A stretch of 64,000 nucleotides of DNA from Phascolarctobacterium_A sp902463975 (lineage in GTDB: Bacteria > Bacillota > Negativicutes > Acidaminococcales > Acidaminococcaceae), in assembly GCF_902463975.1 (NCBI RefSeq), contig NZ_CABQHJ010000012.1, positions 1 to 64,000 on the forward strand, read 5' to 3'. The notes below the pieces were generated by a model. It saw only the letters and a program-made list of their open reading frames with translations. It was not told the DNA's origin and made no database searches. Made by a program: the position numbers and the translations under genes. Shown piece after piece: positions 34,525-41,501 of this stretch. How positions within the stretch are numbered: the stretch's first letter is position 1; each line of letters starts with the position of its first letter.

Positions 34525-34551
34525 GGCGGCGCGCTTGCGCCGCCTTTTTTT
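34525..34551 (+). terminator. Terminator of receptor 3
   Basis: GGCGGCGC-GCTT-GCGCCGCC and a T-run. The same hairpin is repeated at 35874 after the ATPase gene. Confidence 0.85.
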
Positions 34552-34626
34552 CTAAAAAAACTTGCGTTCTTAGAAAAAAACGGCTAATATATTATTAAAA
34601 AATAAATTAGTCGAAAGGAGCACCTT

Positions 34627-35850
34627 ATGTATATTCATCGTCACTTGGAAAGCATACTTGAAAAAGCTTCAAAAATGTTTGGCGCAGTTTTGGTAACAGG
34701 TCCGCGTCAGGTTGGTAAAACAACTTTGCTACGCAGGTTCGCCAACAGTGCTAATTACATAAGCTTAGATGATCCCATGCAGCTTCATGCTGCAGTTGAA
34801 CAGCCAGCTACTTTTTTTAAAGATAATACTCCACCGGTTTTTGTGGATGAAATCCAGTATGCGCCTAATCTGTTTCCTTATATTAAAATGCAGGTAGATG
34901 AACAGAACGGCAAAGGGATGTTTTACCTTTCCGGGTCACAACAGTTTAAACTGATGAAGAATGTGGGCGAATCGCTTGCCGGCCGCTTAGGCATTTTTAA
35001 TCTATTGGGGCTTTCGCTGCGTGAGTATCAGCAGATTAAATTTAATGATGCATTTTTGCCAGTTGAAGAGTATTTTACTGCACGCAAAAAGGAACTAAAG
35101 CCTATAACCTATGAAGATTTATGGAAAGTAATTCATAGGGGCAGCATGCCGGATTTATTGCTTAATGAGGATTATGACTGGCAGATTTTCTACGCTTCTT
35201 ATGTAAAAACTTATATTGAACGTGATGTGCGTGAATTGACACAGGTTGGTGATGAAGTGAAATTCATTACGTTCATGATTGCTGTAGCAAGTATTACCGG
35301 CCAGTTGCTTAATATTTCGTCACTTGCCAAGAATGTGGGAATTAGTGTATCAACCGCCGAACGCTGGCTATCTATTCTTGTTACTTGCAATATAGTGTAT
35401 TTGTTGCGTCCATATGCGAATAATGTGTTAAAAAGGGTGGTCAAAACGCCGAAGCTTTATTTCATGGATACTGGCTTGGCAGCCTATCTGACGAAATGGA
35501 CTACTGCTGATGTGCTGAAAAACGGAGCCATGGCAGGAGCGTTTTTTGAAACGTTTGTCATTGCTGAAATAGTTAAGAGTTATTACAATAAGGGGATAGC
35601 AGAGCCGCCTTTATATTTTTATAGAGATAAGGAGCAAAAGGAAATAGATTTACTTATCGAATGTAATGGAGTGCTCCATCCTTTGGAAATGAAAAAACAT
35701 GCTGATCCTAAAGCAGCAGACATCAAAGCCTTTTCTGTGTTGGATTCTATCCCTGGAGTTAAGCGTGGCAGTGGCGGTGTTATTTGCACGTATGATAGAA
35801 TAGTTGCGTTGAAAGATAATGATAAGGTTATACCGATTTCGTATCTGTAA
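34627..35850 (+). CDS. DUF4143-type AAA ATPase, copy 1
   Basis: A 407-residue ATPase with P-loop GPRQVGKTT (25-33), Walker B VFVDEIQYAPN near 80, sensor-like YLSGSQQFKLM, and a C-terminal DUF4143 domain. The C-terminal end shows EIDLLIE then PLEMK, the D...E-x-K pattern of PD-(D/E)XK nucleases, which the two other copies in the window have lost (they show Q-x-S or I-Q-S). Start follows GAAAGGAGCACCTT. The family is widespread in bacteria and archaea; its function is not established. The gene lies between two copies of the same terminator hairpin (34525, 35874), so it seems to have been inserted at the receptor's 3' end. Confidence 0.85.
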   Translation: MYIHRHLESILEKASKMFGAVLVTGPRQVGKTTLLRRFANSANYISLDDPMQLHAAVEQPATFFKDNTPPVFVDEIQYAPNLFPYIKMQVDEQNGKGMFYLSGSQQFKLMKNVGESLAGRLGIFNLLGLSLREYQQIKFNDAFLPVEEYFTARKKELKPITYEDLWKVIHRGSMPDLLLNEDYDWQIFYASYVKTYIERDVRELTQVGDEVKFITFMIAVASITGQLLNISSLAKNVGISVSTAERWLSILVTCNIVYLLRPYANNVLKRVVKTPKLYFMDTGLAAYLTKWTTADVLKNGAMAGAFFETFVIAEIVKSYYNKGIAEPPLYFYRDKEQKEIDLLIECNGVLHPLEMKKHADPKAADIKAFSVLDSIPGVKRGSGGVICTYDRIVALKDNDKVIPISYL

Positions 35851-35873
35851 TTTTTGCAGGCGTATGGTTTTAT

Positions 35874-35898
35874 GGCGGCGCGCTTGCGCCGCCTTTTT
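35874..35898 (+). terminator. Terminator after ATPase copy 1
   Basis: GGCGGCGC-GCTT-GCGCCGCC then TTTTT, identical in stem and loop to that at 34525. Confidence 0.82.
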
Positions 35899-36040
35899 GT
35901 ATACAAGAGCAGCTGTTTAGCACAAAAAGTACGATTTGCAGTTATTTGACTTTGCATTTTACGTTTGTTATTATAATATGTAAATAATTGTTGCTGAAAA
36001 AATTAGATACTTTAAAGAAGAGAAGGAGGGCTTGGATAAA

Positions 36041-36229
36041 ATGGGCGATGTAATGGAAAAGCTTATAGCAAAGCGTGAAAAAGAAGCTATGAGAAAAGCA
36101 CAAAAGGAAGCACGTATCAGCGTAGCTAAAGAGATGCTGGCCGATAATGAATGCATAGATAAGATTGTTAAGTACTCTAAGCTTTCAGTAAAGGAAGTAC
36201 GTGCGCTGGCTGCTAAAATGAGCGCCTAG
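36041..36229 (+). CDS. Small stand-alone Rpn C-terminal-like protein
   Basis: A 62-residue protein from the ATG at 36041, with AGAAGGAGGG upstream (a TTG at 36032 is too close to that site). It begins MGDVMEKLIAKREKEAM, has an R/K/E-rich helix, then KEMLADNECIDKIVKYSKLSVKEVRALAAK. This follows the pattern of the C-terminal tail of Rpn proteins (charged helix, 'ML...' segment, small helix-turn), so it looks like an orphan antitoxin-like or decayed fragment. No nuclease core is nearby. A terminator follows. Confidence 0.65.
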   Translation: MGDVMEKLIAKREKEAMRKAQKEARISVAKEMLADNECIDKIVKYSKLSVKEVRALAAKMSA

Positions 36230-36253
36230 GGATACAAATTAATAATAATATTG

Positions 36254-36294
36254 ATCACCGCTGAGATTGAAGACGAATCTGGCGGTGATTTTTA
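36254..36294 (+). terminator. Terminator after the small Rpn-like gene
   Basis: ATCACCG (36254-36260) pairs with CGGTGAT (36283-36289), with inner ATT/AAT pairing, followed by TTTTT. Confidence 0.7.
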
Positions 36295-36318
36295 CTTGCA
36301 AAAATTTTCATAAAAATA

Positions 36319-36349
36319 TTGACTATGAAGTAGCTATATACTTTAAAAT
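36319..36349 (+). promoter_or_regulatory. MerR-type promoter P9 of receptor 4
   Basis: TTGACT (36319-36324), 19-bp spacer, TAAAAT (36344-36349); spacer has ACTATG-N9-TATACT, like P3. Confidence 0.7.
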
Positions 36350-36412
36350 AAGATATAATATTATCTAGATGAGCTGATATACAAATATTTTTTGCCGATT
36401 GTGAAGCTTGTT

Positions 36413-36440
36413 GCATATGACCATGAAAGACTGGGTGTGC
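36413..36440 (+). promoter_or_regulatory. Conserved leader hairpin upstream of receptor 4
   Basis: Stem GCATA/TGTGC closing TGACCATGAAAGACTGGG; third instance of the loop core. Confidence 0.5.
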
Positions 36441-36483
36441 TGGGGCTTTTCAATAAATTTTTTTGATAGGAGTATGAGTAAAC

Positions 36484-38469
36484 ATGAAGAGTAATTTTTC
36501 CAAGGGCTTATTGATGACGGCCCTCATTACCGGTAGTGTAATATGGGGGGGCACAAACGTATTTGCTGAAGAGCTGCAGGAGTATTCGCTGGACCAAATG
36601 GTTGTAACAGCAACAAGAACAGAAAAAAAGGATTTGGATATTCCTGCTGTTGTAGATGTTTATGGCAAAGAGCAGATTGAAAAAAGCAATGCTGCTAATG
36701 CTTATGATGTGTTGCAAAACACATTAGGTGTTAATACGCAATCTCAAGGTTTTAATGGTACCGGTATGGGAACAATGACCAGTAAGGTTATGATTCGTGC
36801 CGTAGAAAAAGGTACATTGGTTTTGGTAAATGGTGTTCCTATGAACCAAGATGGTAAGTACAATCTGGAGGATATTCCTACAGAGTCTATTGAAAAAATT
36901 GAGGTAGTAAAGGGCGGCGGTTCTGTATTATATGGCAGTGAAGCTACCGGCGGTGTAATTAATATTATTACCAAGAAAGCAATGAGCAATACTGTTAAAG
37001 TTGCTGCAGGTAATTTTGGTAAGCAACGCTACAATGTAAGTGTCGGTGCAGATAAATTTAATATTGTTGCCGGCTATGAGAAGCGTGGTAAAGCCGATAA
37101 TATGAGTGGCTATGTTGGCAAACCTACTGCTAGGACTACTGTATATGATTATGGTAAAGGTGATAGAAAAAGTGTTTTGTGGAACTGGAAAATGCTTGAT
37201 GGCTTAACCTTTACGCATAGTTATTCAAATAACAAGCATGAATACTGGCAGAAAAAAGCGTTGTCAGGCGAGCGTACGCAAAATAATTATTATGAAGATA
37301 CCGACAATATGTTCTTACTTCAATACGATAAAGATGGTTTAAAGGCTAATGTATCTTACGGAACTCAGGAAAAATCATATGATCGGTCTAATTTTTCGAA
37401 GGGCGCATGGTCCGCAAAGACTCCTTATAGCTGGCGCAAAGGACATAATACAAATATTGATTTACAAAAAACATTTGATATGGGAGAAAACAAATTATTA
37501 ATCGGTGCCGGTTATCAAAAAGAAGATATGGATTTATTCTCTTCAAGCAATAATAAAAATAGCACCTATCAACGTGATAACTATTCTGTCTATGCTTCTT
37601 ATGATTGGAAGGTATCCGATAACTCCAATTTAATTTTTAATGCCCGTGAAACGTGGGCAACAGGCTGTGACGGCTATCAGAAGGATAATAAAACCGGTAC
37701 TAGCAACTATACTCATAATGACAACTTAAGCAAATTTACTCCTGAACTGCAATATATTTATAAGGTGAGCGATGATAGCAGTTTTTATGCAAAGATTGGT
37801 AAATCATTCCGTTTGCCTAATTTGACTCAACTTTTCGGTAACGGTAATATGAATCCTTCGCTTGATCTGAAACCTGAACAGGGAACACATTATGAAATCG
37901 GTTATAAATCGAATATCGGCAAAGGCAACTTGCGATTTGCTTTGTTCAATTATAAAATCAAGGATTCCATAGACGCTAAAGTAAACTATGATAACGACGG
38001 CTTTGTTGATGGAGTAGACTATTTCAACGAAGATGTTAAAAACACTGGTGTTGAATTGTCTTATGCAATAACGCATGATGATAATTGGTCAACACGTTGG
38101 GGTGCTACCTACCAAAATCCTAAAGCTCAAAATATTCATAACTATGGTGATATGGATTGGCATCAAATTTATAATAAATATCAGCTGCAAGGAGCTGTTG
38201 ATTATACGCAAAGTAAATTTGCTGCTAGCATGTCTGTAAACTTTGTAGGAGACAGGATGTCTACCAGAGCCTCTATAGACAAACCGCAAAGAGAACTCAA
38301 GCCGCAATGCTTTACTGATTTGCATTTCACCTATGCACCTGAGAAAAATCAAAAGGCATTTTTGCACATTAACAACATATTTGACAGATTAGATATTACG
38401 AGTAACAGTACATCGAATTTTTATTCCTTGGGCCGTAACTTCATGGTTGGCTATGAATATAGCTTCTAA
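36484..38469 (+). CDS. TonB-dependent outer-membrane receptor 4
   Basis: A 661-residue intact receptor: signal peptide ending VFA-EEL, DQMVVTATR TonB-box-like segment, plug with VMIRAVEKGTLVLVNGVP and IEKIEVVKGGGSVLYGSEATGG, and barrel with LPNLTQLFGNGNMNPSLDLK and a final Phe (GYEYSF). The N-terminal 50 residues match receptor 3 almost exactly, while plug and barrel resemble receptor 2 at least as much. It has promoter P9 and the conserved leader hairpin and is monocistronic, ending in a GC-rich terminator. No binding lipoprotein or permease is next to it. Ligand unknown. Confidence 0.93.
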   Translation: MKSNFSKGLLMTALITGSVIWGGTNVFAEELQEYSLDQMVVTATRTEKKDLDIPAVVDVYGKEQIEKSNAANAYDVLQNTLGVNTQSQGFNGTGMGTMTSKVMIRAVEKGTLVLVNGVPMNQDGKYNLEDIPTESIEKIEVVKGGGSVLYGSEATGGVINIITKKAMSNTVKVAAGNFGKQRYNVSVGADKFNIVAGYEKRGKADNMSGYVGKPTARTTVYDYGKGDRKSVLWNWKMLDGLTFTHSYSNNKHEYWQKKALSGERTQNNYYEDTDNMFLLQYDKDGLKANVSYGTQEKSYDRSNFSKGAWSAKTPYSWRKGHNTNIDLQKTFDMGENKLLIGAGYQKEDMDLFSSSNNKNSTYQRDNYSVYASYDWKVSDNSNLIFNARETWATGCDGYQKDNKTGTSNYTHNDNLSKFTPELQYIYKVSDDSSFYAKIGKSFRLPNLTQLFGNGNMNPSLDLKPEQGTHYEIGYKSNIGKGNLRFALFNYKIKDSIDAKVNYDNDGFVDGVDYFNEDVKNTGVELSYAITHDDNWSTRWGATYQNPKAQNIHNYGDMDWHQIYNKYQLQGAVDYTQSKFAASMSVNFVGDRMSTRASIDKPQRELKPQCFTDLHFTYAPEKNQKAFLHINNIFDRLDITSNSTSNFYSLGRNFMVGYEYSF

Positions 38470-38482
38470 CACTTAACCCTAC

Positions 38483-38510
38483 GGCGGCGCCGTTAGCGCC
38501 GCCACTTTTA
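38483..38510 (+). terminator. Terminator of receptor 4
   Basis: GGCGGCGC-CGTTA-GCGCCGCC followed by ACTTTTAT. Confidence 0.75.
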
Positions 38511-38569
38511 TATAGCTTTTTATGAACTTGCAGATATGCTATAATACGTATGAAAGGATGGTGCTTAAT

Positions 38570-38824
38570 ATGATTTATCCATATTTGACATTAAATGATG
38601 GAACTGAATATACGCATTCGGAAATGAAAGCCGATGGTACTGTTTTAGTATACGTGGAAACACCTGATGCAGAAGATGGATTTCATAGCCTTTTATGCGT
38701 TTTACCGAAATACGAAATCAAAGATGTAATCGGCTATACAAAAGAAGAACAGGAGAAAATTTTAGCAAGAATCAAGAAAAATGCCCATTTAATAATTAAA
38801 TATTCACAAAGAGGTGCAAAATGA
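38570..38824 (+). CDS. Small hypothetical protein
   Basis: An 84-residue protein from the ATG at 38570, with AAGGATGG upstream; the promoter -10 (TATAAT) is at about 38539-38544, which rules out an earlier start at 38522. Sequence begins MIYPYLTLNDGTEYTHSEM and is followed by a beta-rich stretch (VLVYVETPDAEDGFHSLLCV) and a charged helix. It has no signal peptide or membrane segment. It resembles small cytosolic proteins often found beside genes of unknown function. Its stop overlaps the ATG of the next gene. I do not recognise a family. Confidence 0.6.
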   Translation: MIYPYLTLNDGTEYTHSEMKADGTVLVYVETPDAEDGFHSLLCVLPKYEIKDVIGYTKEEQEKILARIKKNAHLIIKYSQRGAK

Positions 38825-39372
38825 AAAAGATAACGCTTTTAATCTGCCTGATGCTCTGCGGTCTTTTCGTCATTGGCGGAGCTGCTGCCAGCGCCGCAGG
38901 CAAGAAGCCCATGGATAAGGAAAAAGCAGTTAACGGCCTGCATGACAGTTTCCTCTTCGACAAAGAAGAGCTGGGTGAGCTTTTTGACAGCGGCATCAGC
39001 TACATGGAGCTGAAAAAGCTGTGCCTGCATGCTTACGCAGCGAAAAAACCGGTGAAGGAGGTGGCGCAGCTGCGCGATAAATACGTGTGGACGCGCGTTG
39101 ATTACCTGCTGGGACTGACGCCGGAAAAGCTGGCGCGTGCTGAGCATGAGTATAAGGTTGACCGTATCCACCGTTTGTTTGGCCTGGATAAAAAGCTGGT
39201 AGATAAATATATGCGCATGGGTTACGCTTCGCATCAGGTGAAGCGTGCAATGTTTCTGGCACGCCACTGCGACAAGAGCGTGGAGGAGCTGCTGGCGATG
39301 AAAACACGACAGCAAAAATGGGGCGACATCTGCGAGCAGCTGGGACTGCCGCGTGATGCGTGTATGAAATAG
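38821..39372 (+). CDS. Exported hypothetical protein, helical
   Basis: A 183-residue protein with a signal peptide (MKKITLLICLMLCGLFVIGG, cleaved near ASA-AGK). The mature part is almost all helical and rich in Lys, Glu and Leu, with short repeated motifs of the type LLGLTPEKLA / LFGLDKKLVDKY / AMFLARHCDKSVEELLAM. It overlaps the preceding small gene by 4 bp (ATGA) and ends in a terminator. Probably periplasmic. Function unknown. Confidence 0.7.
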   Translation: MKKITLLICLMLCGLFVIGGAAASAAGKKPMDKEKAVNGLHDSFLFDKEELGELFDSGISYMELKKLCLHAYAAKKPVKEVAQLRDKYVWTRVDYLLGLTPEKLARAEHEYKVDRIHRLFGLDKKLVDKYMRMGYASHQVKRAMFLARHCDKSVEELLAMKTRQQKWGDICEQLGLPRDACMK

Positions 39373-39394
39373 TAAAATTAACCTGAAACCTTGG

Positions 39395-39420
39395 GGCGGT
39401 GTGAGTGCACCGCCTTTTTT
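39395..39420 (+). terminator. Terminator of the two-gene hypothetical operon
   Basis: GGCGGTG/CACCGCC stem followed by six Ts. Confidence 0.8.
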
Positions 39421-39509
39421 GATGACGTATAAAATGAGTTGCGCAAATTCATTAAAAAAAGTAGACATAGAGACTACCTTTTGGCATGCGAAAGAAAAAA
39501 TAGAAACCA

Positions 39510-39617
39510 AAGTTTTTCGCCTGCAGAAGAAAAAGTGCTTGAAATCCAAAAGTTTTTCACTTAAAAAAGAAAAACTTCTGATTTTTGATGAGTTTTTCTC
39601 ATGGAGAAGAAAAACTT
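39510..39617. repeat. Three-unit palindromic repeat array, left of ATPase copy 2
   Basis: Units at 39510-39540, 39550-39577 and 39591-39617, each built as AAGTTTTTC...GAAAAACTT (some ends varied), about 40 bp apart. The same three units in the same order occur at 40911-41019, on the other side of the ATPase gene. The stretch 39421-39509 shows only a decayed further unit near 39478. Confidence 0.85.
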
Positions 39618-39691
39618 GCGTGGCATTATCCTTTCTGTTATGATATAAAGGACAAAGAAGTATAATGCTAGTTTGGGAGAGGAGGATTTGT

Positions 39692-40879
39692 ATGATCGTA
39701 CGTCAGACATATTTGGAAAAACTAAAATTGATGCGAGATAAAAAGATTATCAAGGTTATTACAGGTGTGCGTCGTTCCGGTAAGTCGACACTGCTGGAAA
39801 TGTATAGAGATTTTTTAGTAAGCAACGGTGTTCATCCTTCATGCTGTCAATATATAAATTTTGAAGATTTGCGTTGGGAAAGTCTTAAGGATTATCATGC
39901 TTTATATAATCATATCCTGGAAAACTTATCCCCTAATGAAAAAAATTACATATTCTTAGATGAAATACAAATTGTTCCAGAGTTTCAAAAGGCTATCAAC
40001 AGTTTGTTCTTACGTGATGATGTAGATATTTATATTACTGGTTCTAATGCATATTTGCTTTCTGGTGAATTATCTACATTGTTGTCTGGAAGGTATATTG
40101 AACTGAGCATACTGCCGTTGTCGTTTAAGGAGTATTGGGAATTAGTCGGTGGAGATAAAAAGACGGCGTTTAATAAATATTATCTTAATGGTGGCTTTCC
40201 TTATGCTGCAACTATTGATAACAAAGAAGTTCGCTTGGAATACTTTAGAGGTATATTCAATACTGTTTTACTTAAGGATATTGTTGAACGCAAGAGGATT
40301 TCAGACGTAAAGCTCTTAGAAGATGTAATACGATTTTTATTTGATAATATAGGAAATATAGTTTCAACTAAAAAAATAGCTGATACCTTGAACAGTAATG
40401 GCAGAAGGACTACATCAGGGACTATTGATAACTATATTCGAGCACTAAAAGATGCTTTTATTTTGTATGAAGCAAATCGCTATGATGTCAAAGGCAAAGA
40501 GTTTTTGAAATCACTGGAAAAATATTATATCGTTGATATAGGCTTGCGTAACCTTTTATTGGGTGAACGCACTCGCGATATCGGACATATTCTTGAAAAT
40601 ATTGTTTATCTGGAGCTTTTACGAAGAGGATATCAGGTCAGCATAGGCAAATTAGATTTGCTCGAAGTAGATTTCATTGCTCAAAAAGAGGATAAGCGCA
40701 TTTATTATCAAGTATCTGCATCGGTTTTAGATGAAAAAACATATGAGCGTGAATTTGCTCCACTTAAAAAGATTAATGACAGCTATCCGAAGTATGTGCT
40801 TACTCTTGATGAATTCCCTATGGGTGAGGATGGGATTGAGCAAAAGAATATCATAGATTTTCTTTTGGAAGAAAATTGA
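39692..40879 (+). CDS. DUF4143-type AAA ATPase, copy 2
   Basis: A 395-residue ATPase from the ATG at 39692 (GAGAGGAGG upstream; an in-frame start at 39665 precedes that site). Walker A is TGVRRSGKSTLL (24-35), Walker B is YIFLDEIQIV, then YITGSNAYLLSGEL, and a C-terminal DUF4143 domain. The nuclease-like C-terminal motif is degenerate: VDFIAQ then YYQVSAS in place of E-x-K. It is closer to copy 3 (43938) than to copy 1. The whole gene sits inside a pair of three-unit palindromic arrays that form roughly 108-bp direct repeats. It separates the receptor region from the trp T-box, and is best seen as an accessory insertion. Molecular role is not known. Confidence 0.85.
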   Translation: MIVRQTYLEKLKLMRDKKIIKVITGVRRSGKSTLLEMYRDFLVSNGVHPSCCQYINFEDLRWESLKDYHALYNHILENLSPNEKNYIFLDEIQIVPEFQKAINSLFLRDDVDIYITGSNAYLLSGELSTLLSGRYIELSILPLSFKEYWELVGGDKKTAFNKYYLNGGFPYAATIDNKEVRLEYFRGIFNTVLLKDIVERKRISDVKLLEDVIRFLFDNIGNIVSTKKIADTLNSNGRRTTSGTIDNYIRALKDAFILYEANRYDVKGKEFLKSLEKYYIVDIGLRNLLLGERTRDIGHILENIVYLELLRRGYQVSIGKLDLLEVDFIAQKEDKRIYYQVSASVLDEKTYEREFAPLKKINDSYPKYVLTLDEFPMGEDGIEQKNIIDFLLEEN

Positions 40880-40910
40880 GTCAAGTAGTTATATTGTTTC
40901 CTACATCCAA

Positions 40911-41019
40911 AAGTTTTTCGCCTGTAGAAGAAAAAGTACTTGAAATTCAGAAGTTTTTCGTTTGCAAAAGAAAAACTTTGGATTTTTGATGAGTTTTTCT
41001 CATGGAGAAGAAAAAACTT
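40911..41019. repeat. Three-unit palindromic repeat array, right of ATPase copy 2
   Basis: Units at 40911-40941, 40951-40978 and 40992-41019, matching in order the three units left of the gene. 41020-41125 contains no gene that I can see. Confidence 0.85.
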
Positions 41020-41125
41020 GCGTAAGCTTTGCCTTGTTTGCTGTTGCGCAGTTATTTTGAAACTGTAACCAGCTTTACATTATTTACTGTAAAATAATCG
41101 GAAGTACGCAAAGTGTAATATTTTC

Positions 41126-41154
41126 TTGACTCTATCAATGTAGAGTGTTACACT
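41126..41154 (+). promoter_or_regulatory. Promoter of the trp T-box operon
   Basis: TTGACT (41126-41131), 17-bp spacer, TACACT (41149-41154). The normal 17-bp spacing contrasts with the 19-bp spacers of P1-P6 and P9. Confidence 0.75.
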
Positions 41155-41160
41155 AGGCAT

Positions 41161-41465
41161 AACTTCAAAAAAGACCACAAACCGTTGAGACGGAGATCAA
41201 GTCAGCAGATGCGCTTACAGAGAGTTCGGGCAGGTGGAAGCCGGATAGAGATGCAGGCTGATAAATGGACCGTTGAGGGTGCTGTCAAATCGCGCAGGCG
41301 AGAGTATTCAGCAACGTTACACCGGCGTTAAGGGTGAGGAATGTGTCAGCATTCTGCGAGAGAGCGCCGATGTACGGCGAAGCAAGGTGGTACCGCAGGT
41401 ATTAGTATTTAGAGCCTGTCCTTGATATTGCTCAAAGCGAGCAGTACGAGGGCAGGCTTTTTTTG
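41161..41465 (+). promoter_or_regulatory. T-box riboswitch (tryptophan, inferred) upstream of trpE
   Basis: A 300-nt leader with the T-box core AAGGTGGTACCGC (41384-41396), which pairs with the uncharged tRNA acceptor end, and a downstream terminator (GCCTGTCCT at 41414 with AGGGCAGGC at 41449, then eight Ts). It precedes trpEG, so tRNA-Trp is the expected ligand; the specifier codon (a TGG lies near 41270) was not proven by folding. Confidence 0.85.
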
Positions 41466-41501
41466 TTGACACGGGTGTAAATAAGCAGATGAGGTGAAAA
41501 A

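Noticed and set aside
16996..36440. Cobalamin riboswitches before the TonB receptors
   Set aside because: The conserved B12-box (AGCCAGGAGACCTGCC-like) is absent; only a short, different hairpin is shared.
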